From positions 4,402,001-4,466,000 of the forward strand of contig NC_019966.1 in assembly GCF_000328565.1 (NCBI RefSeq): 64,000 nt of DNA, read 5' to 3'. This document shows, piece by piece, positions 37,998-46,701 of this stretch; the first letter of the stretch is position 1, and every line of letters begins with the position of its first letter. This DNA comes from Mycobacterium sp. JS623 (GTDB lineage Bacteria; Actinomycetota; Actinomycetes; Mycobacteriales; Mycobacteriaceae). The notes beneath the pieces were generated by a model. The model was not told the DNA's origin. It did not search any database and saw nothing but the letters and a program-made list of their open reading frames with translations. A program made the translations under genes and the position numbers.

Positions 37998-39443
37998 GTG
38001 CATCAGGACCAGCTGTTAATCGGCGGAAATTGGGCCAGGCCGAGCACCGACCGCCGCATCGAGGTGATCTCCCCGCACTCCGAAGAACCGGTGGCCCAGG
38101 TCGCAGCCGCAGGGACTGCCGACGTGGACACGGCGGTCGAGGCCGCACGGGTCGCATTCGATACGGGGTCGTGGTCTCGGCAGACACCAGCCGAGCGCGT
38201 CGACGCCGTGCGCCGGCTTGCCAAGGTGTACGGCGAACGGGGGTCCGAGATGGCCGAAGTGATCACCTCGGAGGTCGGTGCTCCGATCAGCTTCTCGCAG
38301 CGGGCTCAGGTGGGACTGCCCGCGATGATGATGAGTGCGTTCTGCGATGTGGCCGAGTCTTATCCGTGGCAGGAGGCGCGGCCGGGAAGGTACGGCGCCG
38401 ACATCCACATCCATCGCGAGCCGGTTGGCGTCGTCGCCGCGATCGTGCCGTGGAACATGCCGCAGTTCCTGATCACCACCAAGCTGATTCCCGCGCTGTT
38501 GGCCGGGTGCACCGTCGTTCTCAAACCCGCACCGGAAGCACCACTGAACGCGCTGCTGCTGGCCGAGATGATCGCCGAGATCGGGTTGCCTGAGGGCGTC
38601 GTCAGTGTGCTGCCAGGCGACGCCGCCGTTGGCGAGTACCTGGTGAAACACCCTGGTGTGGACAAGGTTTCGTTCACCGGTTCGACGGCCGCAGGTAAGG
38701 CCGTCGCGACCGCATGCGCGACGGACCTGCGCCGCGTTAGCCTGGAACTCGGCGGCAAGTCCGCTGCGATCGTACTCGTGGACGCCGATCCGGGCGCCGT
38801 CGCCACCGGCGTGCGGTCGGCGAGCCTGTCGAACAGCGGCCAGATTTGCAATGCGCTGACCCGCATTCTGGTGCCGGCCGGCAGGGCCGATGAATTCACC
38901 GATGCGCTGGCCGCCGAGATGGCGTCGATGGTTATCGGCGACCCCACGGACAGCGCGACGCAGGTGGGTCCGCTTGTCGCGCGCCGTCAGCAGCAGCACG
39001 TGCGCGGCTACATCGAGAGCGGTCAGCAGCAGGGCGCCCGGCTCGTCGTCGGCGGGGCCGAGATGCCCGACGGCCTGGACCGGGGATGGTATGTCAAGCC
39101 GACGCTGTTCGACGGTGCCGACAACTCAATGCGAATCGCTCGCGAGGAGATCTTCGGCCCGGTGCTGACCGTGATCCCCTACACCGACGAGGACGACGCG
39201 ATCGCCATCGCCAACGACTCCGACTACGGTCTGGCCGGATCGGTGTGGACCGACGACACCGACCGTGGCCTTGCGATCGCCGCACGCATCCGCACCGGCA
39301 CCTTCGGCGTCAACCAGGGCTACACCATGGATCCGTTCGCTCCGTTCGGCGGCGTGAAGGCCAGCGGTTACGGACGCGAGCTGGGTCGTGAGGGCATCGA
39401 CGGTTACACCGACACGAAATCCATTGCGGTGGCGGGGCACTGA
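37998..39443 (+). CDS. Aldehyde dehydrogenase (2)
   Basis: 481-residue NAD(P)+-dependent ALDH. The start is GTG 37998 (HQDQLLIGGNW follows) behind AAGGAGA; the frame is open to a TTG inside operator B, which is rejected. The catalytic residues are Asn153 in VPWNMPQF, Glu250 in LELGGKSA and Cys284 in SGQICNALTR. The C-terminal FGGVKASGYGRELGREG is standard. It is divergent from Rieske (2) and likely under the same MarR control, so it would oxidise an aldehyde formed in the same pathway. It ends directly against the opposing LLM gene (adjacent stops, no gap). Confidence 0.91.
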   Translation: MHQDQLLIGGNWARPSTDRRIEVISPHSEEPVAQVAAAGTADVDTAVEAARVAFDTGSWSRQTPAERVDAVRRLAKVYGERGSEMAEVITSEVGAPISFSQRAQVGLPAMMMSAFCDVAESYPWQEARPGRYGADIHIHREPVGVVAAIVPWNMPQFLITTKLIPALLAGCTVVLKPAPEAPLNALLLAEMIAEIGLPEGVVSVLPGDAAVGEYLVKHPGVDKVSFTGSTAAGKAVATACATDLRRVSLELGGKSAAIVLVDADPGAVATGVRSASLSNSGQICNALTRILVPAGRADEFTDALAAEMASMVIGDPTDSATQVGPLVARRQQQHVRGYIESGQQQGARLVVGGAEMPDGLDRGWYVKPTLFDGADNSMRIAREEIFGPVLTVIPYTDEDDAIAIANDSDYGLAGSVWTDDTDRGLAIAARIRTGTFGVNQGYTMDPFAPFGGVKASGYGRELGREGIDGYTDTKSIAVAGH

Positions 39444-40367
39444 CTACGGTGCGGTCAGCGGCTTCAACGCCTCGCCGACCGCGGTGATCACGCCCGGCGT
39501 ATAGCGATGGGTCGGCAGATTGACGATGACGCCATCGATGCCGACGTCGAGCACGCGGCGCTTGATCTCCTCTGCCGCTTGCTCGGGTGTGCCGGAGACA
39601 GCGCGCCCTCCGCGAGCTTCGTCCATCGCGCCATGGGATTCGAATCCGTCGACGACCACCGTGAGCAGACAGCTCGTTTCCAGCGTTGCCGGGTCGCGGT
39701 TGGCCTCCGCGCACCGTTGTTCGAGCGCGCGTAGCTTGCCGGGAAGGTCGTCCATGGGCGCGATGATGTTGAGGTGGTCGGCGTACTGGGCGGCGAGCCG
39801 GAACGTCTTCTTCTCCCCGCTACCCCCGAGCATCACCGGAATGTGGTCACGGTAGCGCGGCTCGTTGATGGCGCTTTCGGTGTGATACCACTTACCCGAA
39901 AAGCTGGGCCGCTCACCGTGAGTCATCGGAATGATGATCTGCAGTGCCTCTTCCAGCTTCTCGAAACGCTCTGTGAACGTGCTGAATTCGAAACCCAGCT
40001 GGTTGTGCTCGAGCTCAAACCACCCGGCCCCGATACCCAAGACCGCTCGCCCACCACTGATTACGTCCAGGGTCGTGATTTCCTTGGCCAACAGGGTCGG
40101 GTTGCGATAGGTGTTCCCGGTGACCAATGTCGAAAGCTGCACACGCTCGGTGGCGCTCGCCAGTGCGCCCAGCGTCGTGTAGGCCTCCAGCATCGGTTCA
40201 TCGGGCTCCCCGAGCGTGGGCAGCTGATAGAAGTGATCCATCACCAAAACCGTGTCGAATCCGGCAGCTTCGGCTTCCGCGGCTTGGGCTCGCACCGCGG
40301 GGAACAGCTCTGTGACGGGTGTTCCGTATGAGAAATTGGGGATCTGCAATCCAAGTCGAATAGTCAC
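39444..40367 (-). CDS. F420-dependent LLM-class oxidoreductase (luciferase-like) (1)
   Basis: 307-residue bacterial luciferase-like monooxygenase-fold protein. It contains IRLGLQIPNFSYG, AGFDTVLVMDHFYQLP, the loop RVQLSTLVTGNTYRNPTLLAKEITTLDVISGGRAVLGIGAGWFELEH, which is highly typical of the TIM-barrel cofactor-binding region, and HIPVMLGGSGEKKTFRLAAQYADHLN. Mycobacterial members usually use F420 rather than FMN. It is a single minus-strand gene convergent with the aldehyde dehydrogenase. A 242-base gap separates it from the upstream acyl-CoA dehydrogenase gene. The substrate is unknown. Confidence 0.87.
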   Translation of the reverse strand: MTIRLGLQIPNFSYGTPVTELFPAVRAQAAEAEAAGFDTVLVMDHFYQLPTLGEPDEPMLEAYTTLGALASATERVQLSTLVTGNTYRNPTLLAKEITTLDVISGGRAVLGIGAGWFELEHNQLGFEFSTFTERFEKLEEALQIIIPMTHGERPSFSGKWYHTESAINEPRYRDHIPVMLGGSGEKKTFRLAAQYADHLNIIAPMDDLPGKLRALEQRCAEANRDPATLETSCLLTVVVDGFESHGAMDEARGGRAVSGTPEQAAEEIKRRVLDVGIDGVIVNLPTHRYTPGVITAVGEALKPLTAP

Positions 40368-40422
40368 GCCTCACGGTGACGACTGCCGGGCAGGATTTAT
40401 TCCCCGGCCAACCGGCTCTACG

Positions 40423-40599
40423 TCAAGGGAGCTTGATTGCCGAGGTGTACATCTCCACGATCGGACGATAGAGGTCGACATCGTCGAGTTCGCTGCTCAA
40501 CACGATGGCGTCGCTGGTCGCGATGAGTACGCTGGCTACGCCAGCGCGCCGACCCTGGCCGACTTGAGTCCGCGAATGGATGAGTTGTTTCTGTCTTCG
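40423..40599 (-). other. Gap with a possible coding remnant
   Basis: The 242 bases between the LLM gene and the acyl-CoA dehydrogenase hold a 58-codon open stretch on the minus strand ending ASVLIATSDAIVLSSELDDVDLYRPIVEMYTSAIKLP. The composition is protein-like, but there is no obvious start or ribosome site. It may be the tail of a decayed gene. I do not recognise the family. Confidence 0.2.
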
Positions 40600-40609
40600 C
40601 TACGCGAAC

Positions 40610-41785
40610 TCAGCGAGCCGGTAGGCCCAACACGCGCTGCGCGATGATGTTGCGCTGTATCTCCGACGTGCCGCCCGAGATGGTGCCCGCATATGTGCCG
40701 ATGTAACGGGTGAACCAGCTGCCTGTGAAAAGGTCTGGGCTGTAAGGGTTGTGGGGCGCGGTCAGCGCGGGACTGCGCAGGCCCTCGACACCCGCCGCGT
40801 CCAATGCATGCCGGAAAGCGTTCTGCTCTGCCTCAGACCCGAGCAGCTTCAGCACCGAAACGCCAGGGATGTCCCGCGCGCCGCGCGCCGCCTGCCCGAG
40901 CGCGACCGACCCCAACAGCCGCAGTGCTTGGTAGTCCATCGCGATCGTCGCGAAGCGGTCGCGGTCGAGCTCGCCGAGCGGTCGGTAGTCCTCGAGTAGC
41001 TGCTTCATCCTGTTGGCGAACGCCATCCACATCATCGTGCGTTCATGGCCGAGCGATCCGTTGGCGACTTTCCATCCGCCGCCAGCCGGACCGACGAGAT
41101 TCTGCGCCGACACGCGCACATCGGTGAAGAACACCTCGTTGAAATCGAGGCTGTCGCGATCGAACACTGACGCAAACGGCCGACGCTCGACACCGGGCGT
41201 GTCGGTCGGGATCAGCAGCGCGCTGATGCCCTTGTGCTTTGGCGCATCGGCGTCGGTGCGCACGAAGGTCAGCAGGACATCGGCGTCATGCGCGCCCGAC
41301 GTCCACACCTTCTGCCCGTTGACCACGAAATGGTCGCCGTCGAGCACCGCACGGGTGGCCAGCCCGGCCAAATCGGATCCTGCGCCAGGCTCACTCATGC
41401 CGAGGGCCGCTGTCATCTCCGCGCGAAGGATCGGAACGGCCCATTGTTGTTTCTGCTCGTCGGTTCCGAACGAGAGCAGCGACGCGGCGATGATGCCGAC
41501 GCCCTGCGGGTTGAAGGAGTGGTAGATGCGCCGCCGCGACAGTTCCTCACGATGGACGAACTGTTGCAGCACGCCTGCGTTTCGACCGCCGAATTCGGGC
41601 GGATTGCCTGGCAGCAGCCAACCGTGGTCGAACTGCAACCGCTGCCAATCCCGCGCCCACTGCGGCACGTGAGCCGTCGACCGCGACCGCTCGGCGGCCT
41701 GCGCCTCGGTGGGCAGATGCTCGTCAAGGAACCTGCCGAACTCTGCGCGAAACTCCTCGACCTCGGCGTCGAACGTGAGTTGCAC
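40610..41785 (-). CDS. Acyl-CoA dehydrogenase, paralog of the 15239 gene without a partner
   Basis: 391-residue acyl-CoA dehydrogenase, the same length as the protein at 15239-16414 and collinear with it (QLTFDxxVEEFRAEF at the start, MSEPGAGSDLAGLATRAVLDGDHFVVNGQKVWTSGAHDAD in the middle, GTISGGTSEIQRNIIAQRVLGLPAR at the end). GTG start at 41785. Its paralog is coupled to a short divergent subunit; here no such gene is adjacent, so it is either a homo-oligomer or borrows a subunit. The gap to the divergent epimerase contains operator C, placing it in the proposed MarR regulon. Confidence 0.9.
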   Translation of the reverse strand: MQLTFDAEVEEFRAEFGRFLDEHLPTEAQAAERSRSTAHVPQWARDWQRLQFDHGWLLPGNPPEFGGRNAGVLQQFVHREELSRRRIYHSFNPQGVGIIAASLLSFGTDEQKQQWAVPILRAEMTAALGMSEPGAGSDLAGLATRAVLDGDHFVVNGQKVWTSGAHDADVLLTFVRTDADAPKHKGISALLIPTDTPGVERRPFASVFDRDSLDFNEVFFTDVRVSAQNLVGPAGGGWKVANGSLGHERTMMWMAFANRMKQLLEDYRPLGELDRDRFATIAMDYQALRLLGSVALGQAARGARDIPGVSVLKLLGSEAEQNAFRHALDAAGVEGLRSPALTAPHNPYSPDLFTGSWFTRYIGTYAGTISGGTSEIQRNIIAQRVLGLPAR

Positions 41786-41793
41786 ACCGCCAA

Positions 41794-41813
41794 CATATCA
41801 AGTACTTAACATT
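41794..41813. promoter_or_regulatory. MarR-type operator, ATATCAASTACTTG family (site C)
   Basis: CATATCAAGTACTTAACATT lies nine bases upstream of the acyl-CoA dehydrogenase GTG and 17 bases before the epimerase ATG, on top of both possible promoters. It matches site A (34555) at ATCAAGTACTT and differs at the last base of the core. Confidence 0.6.
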
Positions 41814-41829
41814 TGCGCGCCGGTGCGCT

Positions 41830-42750
41830 ATGACTGAATGGATGCTCCAATCGGAAAAGGTCCTCATCACCGGCGCGACTGGAAAGATCGCGTTTCCCAT
41901 CGCCCGTGCGCTCGCCGAGCGCAATGAGGTCTGGGGCGCCGCCCGCCTGCGGGATCCGGCCGATCGGGACAAGCTTGCGGCCGCCGGTGTCAGACCCGTA
42001 GCGCTCGACATGAGCGCAGGTGATTTCTCGGCAGTGCCCGACGATTTCACTTACGTCTTCCATGCCGCAGTCGACGTCGGTGCCGGCGAATGGACGGACT
42101 GTGTGGACACCAACGCGCAGAAATCCGGCGACTTGCTCCACCACTGCCGCGCCGCCAAGGGCTTCGTCTTCTGCTCGACCGGCTCGGTCTACGGCTACCA
42201 AGGGCAGCGACCGCTTCGCGAGACCGATCCGCCAGGCGTTCCTCTTCGCGCCAACTACAGCTTCGCCAAGATCGCCGCCGAGGCGGTGTGCACGTGGGTT
42301 GCCAAGCAGTATCAGATCCCACTAACGATCATCCGGATCTGCTCCACCTACGGACCCGAAGGTGGAGCGCCCGCAGATCGTCTGGAGATGATGTTGGCCC
42401 ACAAGCCGATTCGGCTTTACCCCGACAAGCCCAACAACTACAACCCGATCTATGAAGATGACTACGTCGAATTCGGCATCAAGGCCATGGAAGTCGCTTC
42501 GACGCCACCGGTCGTGGTGAACTGGGCAGGTAGCGAAACGGTCAGCATCGAGGACTACAGCGCCTACATGGGTGAGTTGGTCGGCGTCGAGCCCATATTC
42601 GAGTACACCGCCGACGCGCACACACCGTTATGGCCGGACGTGACACACATGCACGAGGTGCTCGGGTATACGAAAGTGCCATGGCGCGACGGTTTCCGGC
42701 GGATGATCGAAGCTCGCCATCCCGAAATCACTTTGACCGAAGGCAAATAA
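41830..42750 (+). CDS. NAD-dependent epimerase/dehydratase family protein (extended SDR)
   Basis: 306-residue extended SDR. The cofactor motif is VLITGATGKIAFPIARAL (about 11-28). The catalytic region is FCSTGSVYGYQG and ANYSFAKIAAEAV (Tyr-x3-Lys). It also has ICSTYGPEGGAPADRLEMML and NPIYEDDYVEFGIKAM. The start is ATG 41830; ATG 41842 (MLQSEKV) is also possible. Members act on nucleotide sugars, or on 3-beta-hydroxysteroids and aromatic alcohols, so the catabolic context favours a small-molecule dehydrogenase role over sugar metabolism. It heads a plus-strand run with a hypothetical gene (two-base gap) and an LLM protein. Confidence 0.84.
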   Translation: MTEWMLQSEKVLITGATGKIAFPIARALAERNEVWGAARLRDPADRDKLAAAGVRPVALDMSAGDFSAVPDDFTYVFHAAVDVGAGEWTDCVDTNAQKSGDLLHHCRAAKGFVFCSTGSVYGYQGQRPLRETDPPGVPLRANYSFAKIAAEAVCTWVAKQYQIPLTIIRICSTYGPEGGAPADRLEMMLAHKPIRLYPDKPNNYNPIYEDDYVEFGIKAMEVASTPPVVVNWAGSETVSIEDYSAYMGELVGVEPIFEYTADAHTPLWPDVTHMHEVLGYTKVPWRDGFRRMIEARHPEITLTEGK

Positions 42751-42752
42751 CG

Positions 42753-43496
42753 ATGCAGCTTCCTGGCACACCGTCGGACGACATCGCCGGTGTCCTCGAA
42801 ACGGGCAACGGAGACATCACCACCCTGTTCGTCTCCATGGCCACCCGTCACCCTGACGGTGCGGACGCCGAGTATCTGCGTTGGCACACACTAGACCATC
42901 GCCCGGAACAGCATCGGTTGTCGGCGGTGCGTGCGTCGCTTCGGTTGGTCTCGACGCAGGCGTGCCGGTCAGCACGTGCGACGAGCAGAGCACCTTACGA
43001 CGACATCGACCACGTGATGACGTACTTCTTCACCGATCCCAGCGGTATGACAGGCTTCCTGGAACTCGCCAAGGGGCTGAGCAACGCGGGCCGAAAACTT
43101 CCGCTACTGCCCCCGGTTGAGCGTGGCATCTATCGAGTTGAGGACAAGGCCGCGGCGCCGCGGGTCAAAGTCGGCGCGGACGTGCTGCCGTGGTGGCCTG
43201 TTCGCGGCGTATATCTCCTGCTGGAAGCGAACGCGTCGGCGGCGACGGATCTGACCGACATCGATGGCGTCGCCGGTGTCTGGTCTGCGGTGTCGCAATC
43301 CGTCGACGCCCGGCTGGCGAGTGCTCCTGCGGGCCAGACGATTTCGTACTGCTTCCTCGACTGCGATCCGGTCTCAGCCGCGGAACGGCTACGCCCGGCG
43401 CTGGAGAAACGGTGGAGCGACGGCGACATCGAACCGCTCCTCGCTGCTCCGTTCCACGCCGTGGTGCCATACGAATGGGACCGCTATGTGCCATAG
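42753..43496 (+). CDS. Hypothetical protein, probable dimeric alpha/beta-barrel fold
   Basis: 247 residues. No catalytic motif recognised. LFVSMATRHPDGADAEYLRWHTLDHRPEQHRLSAVRASLRLVS looks like a ferredoxin-like (EthD/Dabb-type) half-domain. A second possible half begins at WWPVRGVYLLLEANASAATDLTDIDGVAGVWSAVS, suggesting an internal duplication. The start ATG 42753 is two bases after the epimerase stop, and the stop is nine bases before the GTG of an LLM gene, so it belongs to a three-gene operon. A catabolic accessory role is likely but unproven. Confidence 0.65.
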   Translation: MQLPGTPSDDIAGVLETGNGDITTLFVSMATRHPDGADAEYLRWHTLDHRPEQHRLSAVRASLRLVSTQACRSARATSRAPYDDIDHVMTYFFTDPSGMTGFLELAKGLSNAGRKLPLLPPVERGIYRVEDKAAAPRVKVGADVLPWWPVRGVYLLLEANASAATDLTDIDGVAGVWSAVSQSVDARLASAPAGQTISYCFLDCDPVSAAERLRPALEKRWSDGDIEPLLAAPFHAVVPYEWDRYVP

Positions 43497-43505
43497 GAGG
43501 TCGTC

Positions 43506-44459
43506 GTGCGGATCGGCTTGATGGTCGGCTCCGACAAGGAGCGCGCACGAGCAGACCGGCTGACCGGATTGCTTGAGGACGGAAAGACCGGCGAGGCCCA
43601 AGGTTTCGCGTCGTTCTGGTTTCCGCAGGTGCCCGGCTATCTCGACGCGATGACGGCCGTCGCGCTTCTGGGGCAGGTCACCGAACGGATCGAGATCGGA
43701 ACGGCGGTGGTCCCCATTCAAACCCGCCATCCGCTGATCATGGCGCAGCAGGCGTTGACTACACAGGCGGCTTGCTCTGGACGGTTCAGTCTCGGTGTCG
43801 GGCCGTCACACCATTGGATCATCGCGGACCAGCTGGGCTTGCCATATGACCGGCCGGCGCGACTCGTCCGCGATTACCTCGACGTGCTTCTCGCCGCGTT
43901 CGCGGGTCCCGGCACGGTCGAGGTGGAGAACGCCGACTACCACGTGCACAGCCCGATCGACGTCGACGATTCATGCGAAATGCCAGTGCTTCTGGCCGCA
44001 CTGGGCCCGGCTATGCTGCGGATCGCAGGTGAGCGCGCGGGCGGCACCATTCTGTGGATGGCCGACGAACGGGCGATCGGCGACTATGTGGTGCCACGCA
44101 TCACCGCGGCGGCCGCCGCGGTTGGCAAGTCCAGAATCCGCGTGGTCGCAGGCGTTCCCGTCGCCCTGTGCTCACCACATGAAGTCGACGACGCCCGCGC
44201 ATATGCCAGCGAGGTGCTCGGCCACGCCGACTTCTCCCCCAACTACGTTCGGTTGCTCGAACACGGCGACGCCGGAGACGCCGGCGACACGATGGCGGCG
44301 GGCGACGAGTCGACAGTGCTCGCACGCCTACAGCGGTACCGCGACGCCGGCGTCACCGATCTCGCCGCGCGTGTCGTTCCACTCGGCGACGACGCGCAGA
44401 CGCGCACCAAGTCACGCCAACGCACCCAGGACTTCCTCGCTTCACTCGACCTCAATTGA
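43506..44459 (+). CDS. F420-dependent LLM-class oxidoreductase (2)
   Basis: 317-residue luciferase-like protein. GTG start 43506 follows AGGAGG. Motifs are MRIGLMVGSDKE, GFASFWFPQVPGYLDAMTAVALLGQVTERIEIGTAVVPIQTRHPLIMAQQALTTQ, SLGVGPSHHWII and VPVLLAALGPAMLRIAGERAGG, matching the F420-dependent LLM group typical of mycobacteria. The loop GDAGDAGDTMAAGDES (about 256-271) is a Gly/Asp repeat insert. It is last in the epimerase-hypothetical-LLM operon and convergent with another LLM gene 30 bases away. Confidence 0.86.
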   Translation: MRIGLMVGSDKERARADRLTGLLEDGKTGEAQGFASFWFPQVPGYLDAMTAVALLGQVTERIEIGTAVVPIQTRHPLIMAQQALTTQAACSGRFSLGVGPSHHWIIADQLGLPYDRPARLVRDYLDVLLAAFAGPGTVEVENADYHVHSPIDVDDSCEMPVLLAALGPAMLRIAGERAGGTILWMADERAIGDYVVPRITAAAAAVGKSRIRVVAGVPVALCSPHEVDDARAYASEVLGHADFSPNYVRLLEHGDAGDAGDTMAAGDESTVLARLQRYRDAGVTDLAARVVPLGDDAQTRTKSRQRTQDFLASLDLN

Positions 44460-44489
44460 CAGACCTCCCCGACACCTGTAAAGAAACAT

Positions 44490-45428
44490 CTACCCGGTGG
44501 CGGTGCGGAACGCCTCGACGAGTGACGAAAGCTCCTGCACCGCTCGGTCCGGTTCGACGGACAACGACGCCGGAAACCGGACGTCGGTCACCCCGGCGGC
44601 GACGAGCGCCGGGACGCCTGCAGTGGATGCATCAAAGTCTATCGATCCGTCGTCTCGTTTCACCACGCGCGCAACACCCTGCACCTGCAGATCGGTTGGT
44701 TCTGCGCCGAAGTCGCACACCCTGTCCTTCATCGCTGCGATCGCGGCGGGCAGATCAGCGTACGCCGGCCCCCACGGGATCCAGCCGCTTCCGAAACGGG
44801 CAATCCGGCGCGCGACAGCGTTATTCACCGTGCCGCTGACCCACACGGGCACGCCACCGGGTTGTACCGGCTTGGGCATTTGATGAATGCCGTCGAACGT
44901 CAGCTCGGGGGATTCGTAGGATGCCCGCTGCTGCGTCCACAGCGTCTGACAGACCTCGAGCGTGTGGTCGAGCAACCGTCCGCGATCCTCAAACGACAGG
45001 CCCGCGGCTTCGTATTCCTCCCGCTGCCAACCGACTCCGACACCGAGGTCGACTCGACCCTCCGACAACACGTCCAATGTGGCGAGTTGTTTGGCCAGCA
45101 CTGCGGGGCGTCGTAGTGCGGCGAGCAGGATCGCGGTGCCCAGCCTGATCCGGGTAGTCGTTGCGGCGATGGCCGTCAGCACCATCAGGGGCTCCAACCA
45201 ACTTCCATCGGGCCCCGTCGGCTGCCGCCCGCCCACCTGTCCACCTATCGTCGGATCGGCGTAGGCGGCCAAGTTCTCGCCGAACACCACGTGGTCTGAC
45301 ACCACCACGCGGTCAACACCCCCGGCGTCCATGGCGCGGGCGTATTCCAAGGTGGCACGCCAGTCATGGTGCGGACCGTCGGTGTAGGTCGTCAGGTAGA
45401 GCGACAGCTCGGGTGTGCGCGTGGTCAT
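44490..45428 (-). CDS. F420-dependent LLM-class oxidoreductase (3)
   Basis: 312-residue luciferase-like protein. The start MTTRTPELSL (complement 45426-45428) is chosen over longer forms made of Arg/Ser-rich leader. It contains MDAGGVDRVVVSDHVVFGEN, ATTTRIRLGTAILLAALRRPAVLAKQLATLDVLSEGRVDLGVGVGWQREEYEAAGLSFEDRGRLLDHTLEVCQTLW (the classic cofactor and core region) and GGVPVWVSGTVNNAVARRIARFGSGWIPWG. It is 58 bases downstream of a P450 on the same strand and may be cotranscribed. The three LLM genes in 39444-45428 differ enough that they probably have different substrates. Confidence 0.87.
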   Translation of the reverse strand: MTTRTPELSLYLTTYTDGPHHDWRATLEYARAMDAGGVDRVVVSDHVVFGENLAAYADPTIGGQVGGRQPTGPDGSWLEPLMVLTAIAATTTRIRLGTAILLAALRRPAVLAKQLATLDVLSEGRVDLGVGVGWQREEYEAAGLSFEDRGRLLDHTLEVCQTLWTQQRASYESPELTFDGIHQMPKPVQPGGVPVWVSGTVNNAVARRIARFGSGWIPWGPAYADLPAAIAAMKDRVCDFGAEPTDLQVQGVARVVKRDDGSIDFDASTAGVPALVAAGVTDVRFPASLSVEPDRAVQELSSLVEAFRTATG

Positions 45429-45486
45429 TACTTCTCCGATGACAAGGGTCGATCCCAATGATCCAACACCGCCGCACACGCCGAGG

Positions 45487-46683
45487 TCACGACAAGACCA
45501 GTCGCAACTTTTCCCAACCGCGAACTGTCGACGTCGGCGCGAGTTCCGCTGTCTCGTAGTCGATGTCCCACTCGGGCCATCGATTGAGCAGCTCGTCGAG
45601 CGCGACGCGACCTTCCAGCCTGGCGAGGTTCGCACCGAGGCAATAGTGCACACCCTTGCCGAACGTCAGATGCGAGATGTTGTCGCGGTGGATGTTGAAC
45701 GTCTCGGCATCCTTGTAGCGTCGGGAGTCCCGGTTGGCCGCACCGAACAACAGCAGCATCGCACTGCCGGCCGGCACCGTCGTGCCGTAGCACGCGAAAT
45801 CCTTTGCTATCCAACGCGCTACGTGAGGGCCGGTCGGCTCGAACCGCAGCGTCTCGTCAACGGCGCGCGTCAACAGTGACCGATCCTGCTCGATCTCGCG
45901 ACGCTGATCCGGATGCTCGGCGAGCACCTTGGCCAGCCAGCCGATCAGGCGGCCCGTCGTCTCGTTACCGGCGCCCGCGACCACCTGCGTGTAGCGCAGG
46001 ATCTCGTCGCGGGTCAGCTTGCGCGTCACCCCGTTCTCGTCTTCGAACTCGACGTTGAGCAGCGCCGTCATCAGATCATCCGAGGGATTCTTTGCCCGCC
46101 AGTCGATGTAATCGGCGTAGATCCGTCCGTCGGCGATCTTGTCGGCGGTGACGACCTTCATCGGCGCGCCCGGCTTGGTGCGCAGGTTTGCATCGTTGGC
46201 GTCGCGGACCTGGACCTGCTCGGACTCGGGGATGCCAAGCAACATGCCGATTACGCGCATCGGCATCATCGAAGCCAGCTCCGCGATGATGTCGAAGCCG
46301 TCCGAACCCACATGCGGGTCAAGGCAATTGACGCAATACGCCCGGATCTGGTCCTCGATCTCGGCCATCCGCCGCGGCGTGAACACCCGAGACATCAGCC
46401 CGCGCAGCATCGTGTGCACCGGCGGATCCTCCATCATCATCACGCCCTTGGGCATATCGAAGTTCGACTGAACCAGCTCGAGAATGTCTCCGCGGCTGCT
46501 CGAGAACGTCTCCCAGTCGGCCAGTCCCTTCTCCACGTCGGCGTACCGCGAGATCGCCCAGAAGTCAAAGCGCTCGTTGTAGTAGATCGGCGCTTCCTCG
46601 CGCAGCCGGGCATATACCGGGTAGGGATCGTGAACGATACTAACGTCATAGGGGTCGTAATAGACGTCGTGTGCAATTGTCAT
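45487..46683 (-). CDS. Cytochrome P450 monooxygenase (4)
   Basis: 398-residue class I P450. The I-helix VVAGAGNETTG (AGxNET, 236-243), ExxR in DETLRFE (about 277-280) and heme loop LTFGKGVHYCLG with Cys348 are all standard. The segment MMMEDPPVHTMLRGLMSRVFTPRRM before the I-helix is typical of actinobacterial families. No ferredoxin is adjacent, unlike the other three P450s, so it must share one. The gene is 18 bases after a mycofactocin SDR, again pairing a P450 with this SDR type, as at 10618-13076. Confidence 0.92.
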   Translation of the reverse strand: MTIAHDVYYDPYDVSIVHDPYPVYARLREEAPIYYNERFDFWAISRYADVEKGLADWETFSSSRGDILELVQSNFDMPKGVMMMEDPPVHTMLRGLMSRVFTPRRMAEIEDQIRAYCVNCLDPHVGSDGFDIIAELASMMPMRVIGMLLGIPESEQVQVRDANDANLRTKPGAPMKVVTADKIADGRIYADYIDWRAKNPSDDLMTALLNVEFEDENGVTRKLTRDEILRYTQVVAGAGNETTGRLIGWLAKVLAEHPDQRREIEQDRSLLTRAVDETLRFEPTGPHVARWIAKDFACYGTTVPAGSAMLLLFGAANRDSRRYKDAETFNIHRDNISHLTFGKGVHYCLGANLARLEGRVALDELLNRWPEWDIDYETAELAPTSTVRGWEKLRLVLS

Positions 46684-46701
46684 GCGGGAGCGGCCCTTTC
46701 G

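Noticed and set aside
36628..38187. 519-residue Rieske protein from an upstream start
   Set aside because: The extra N terminus is Pro/Arg/Cys-rich translation of the divergent promoter and the opposite-strand ALDH; MARFPKPPEG matches the paralog start exactly.
37959..39443. Longer aldehyde dehydrogenase starting at TTG 37959
   Set aside because: That start lies inside the MarR operator and adds residues unlike ALDH. GTG 37998 has a good ribosome site.
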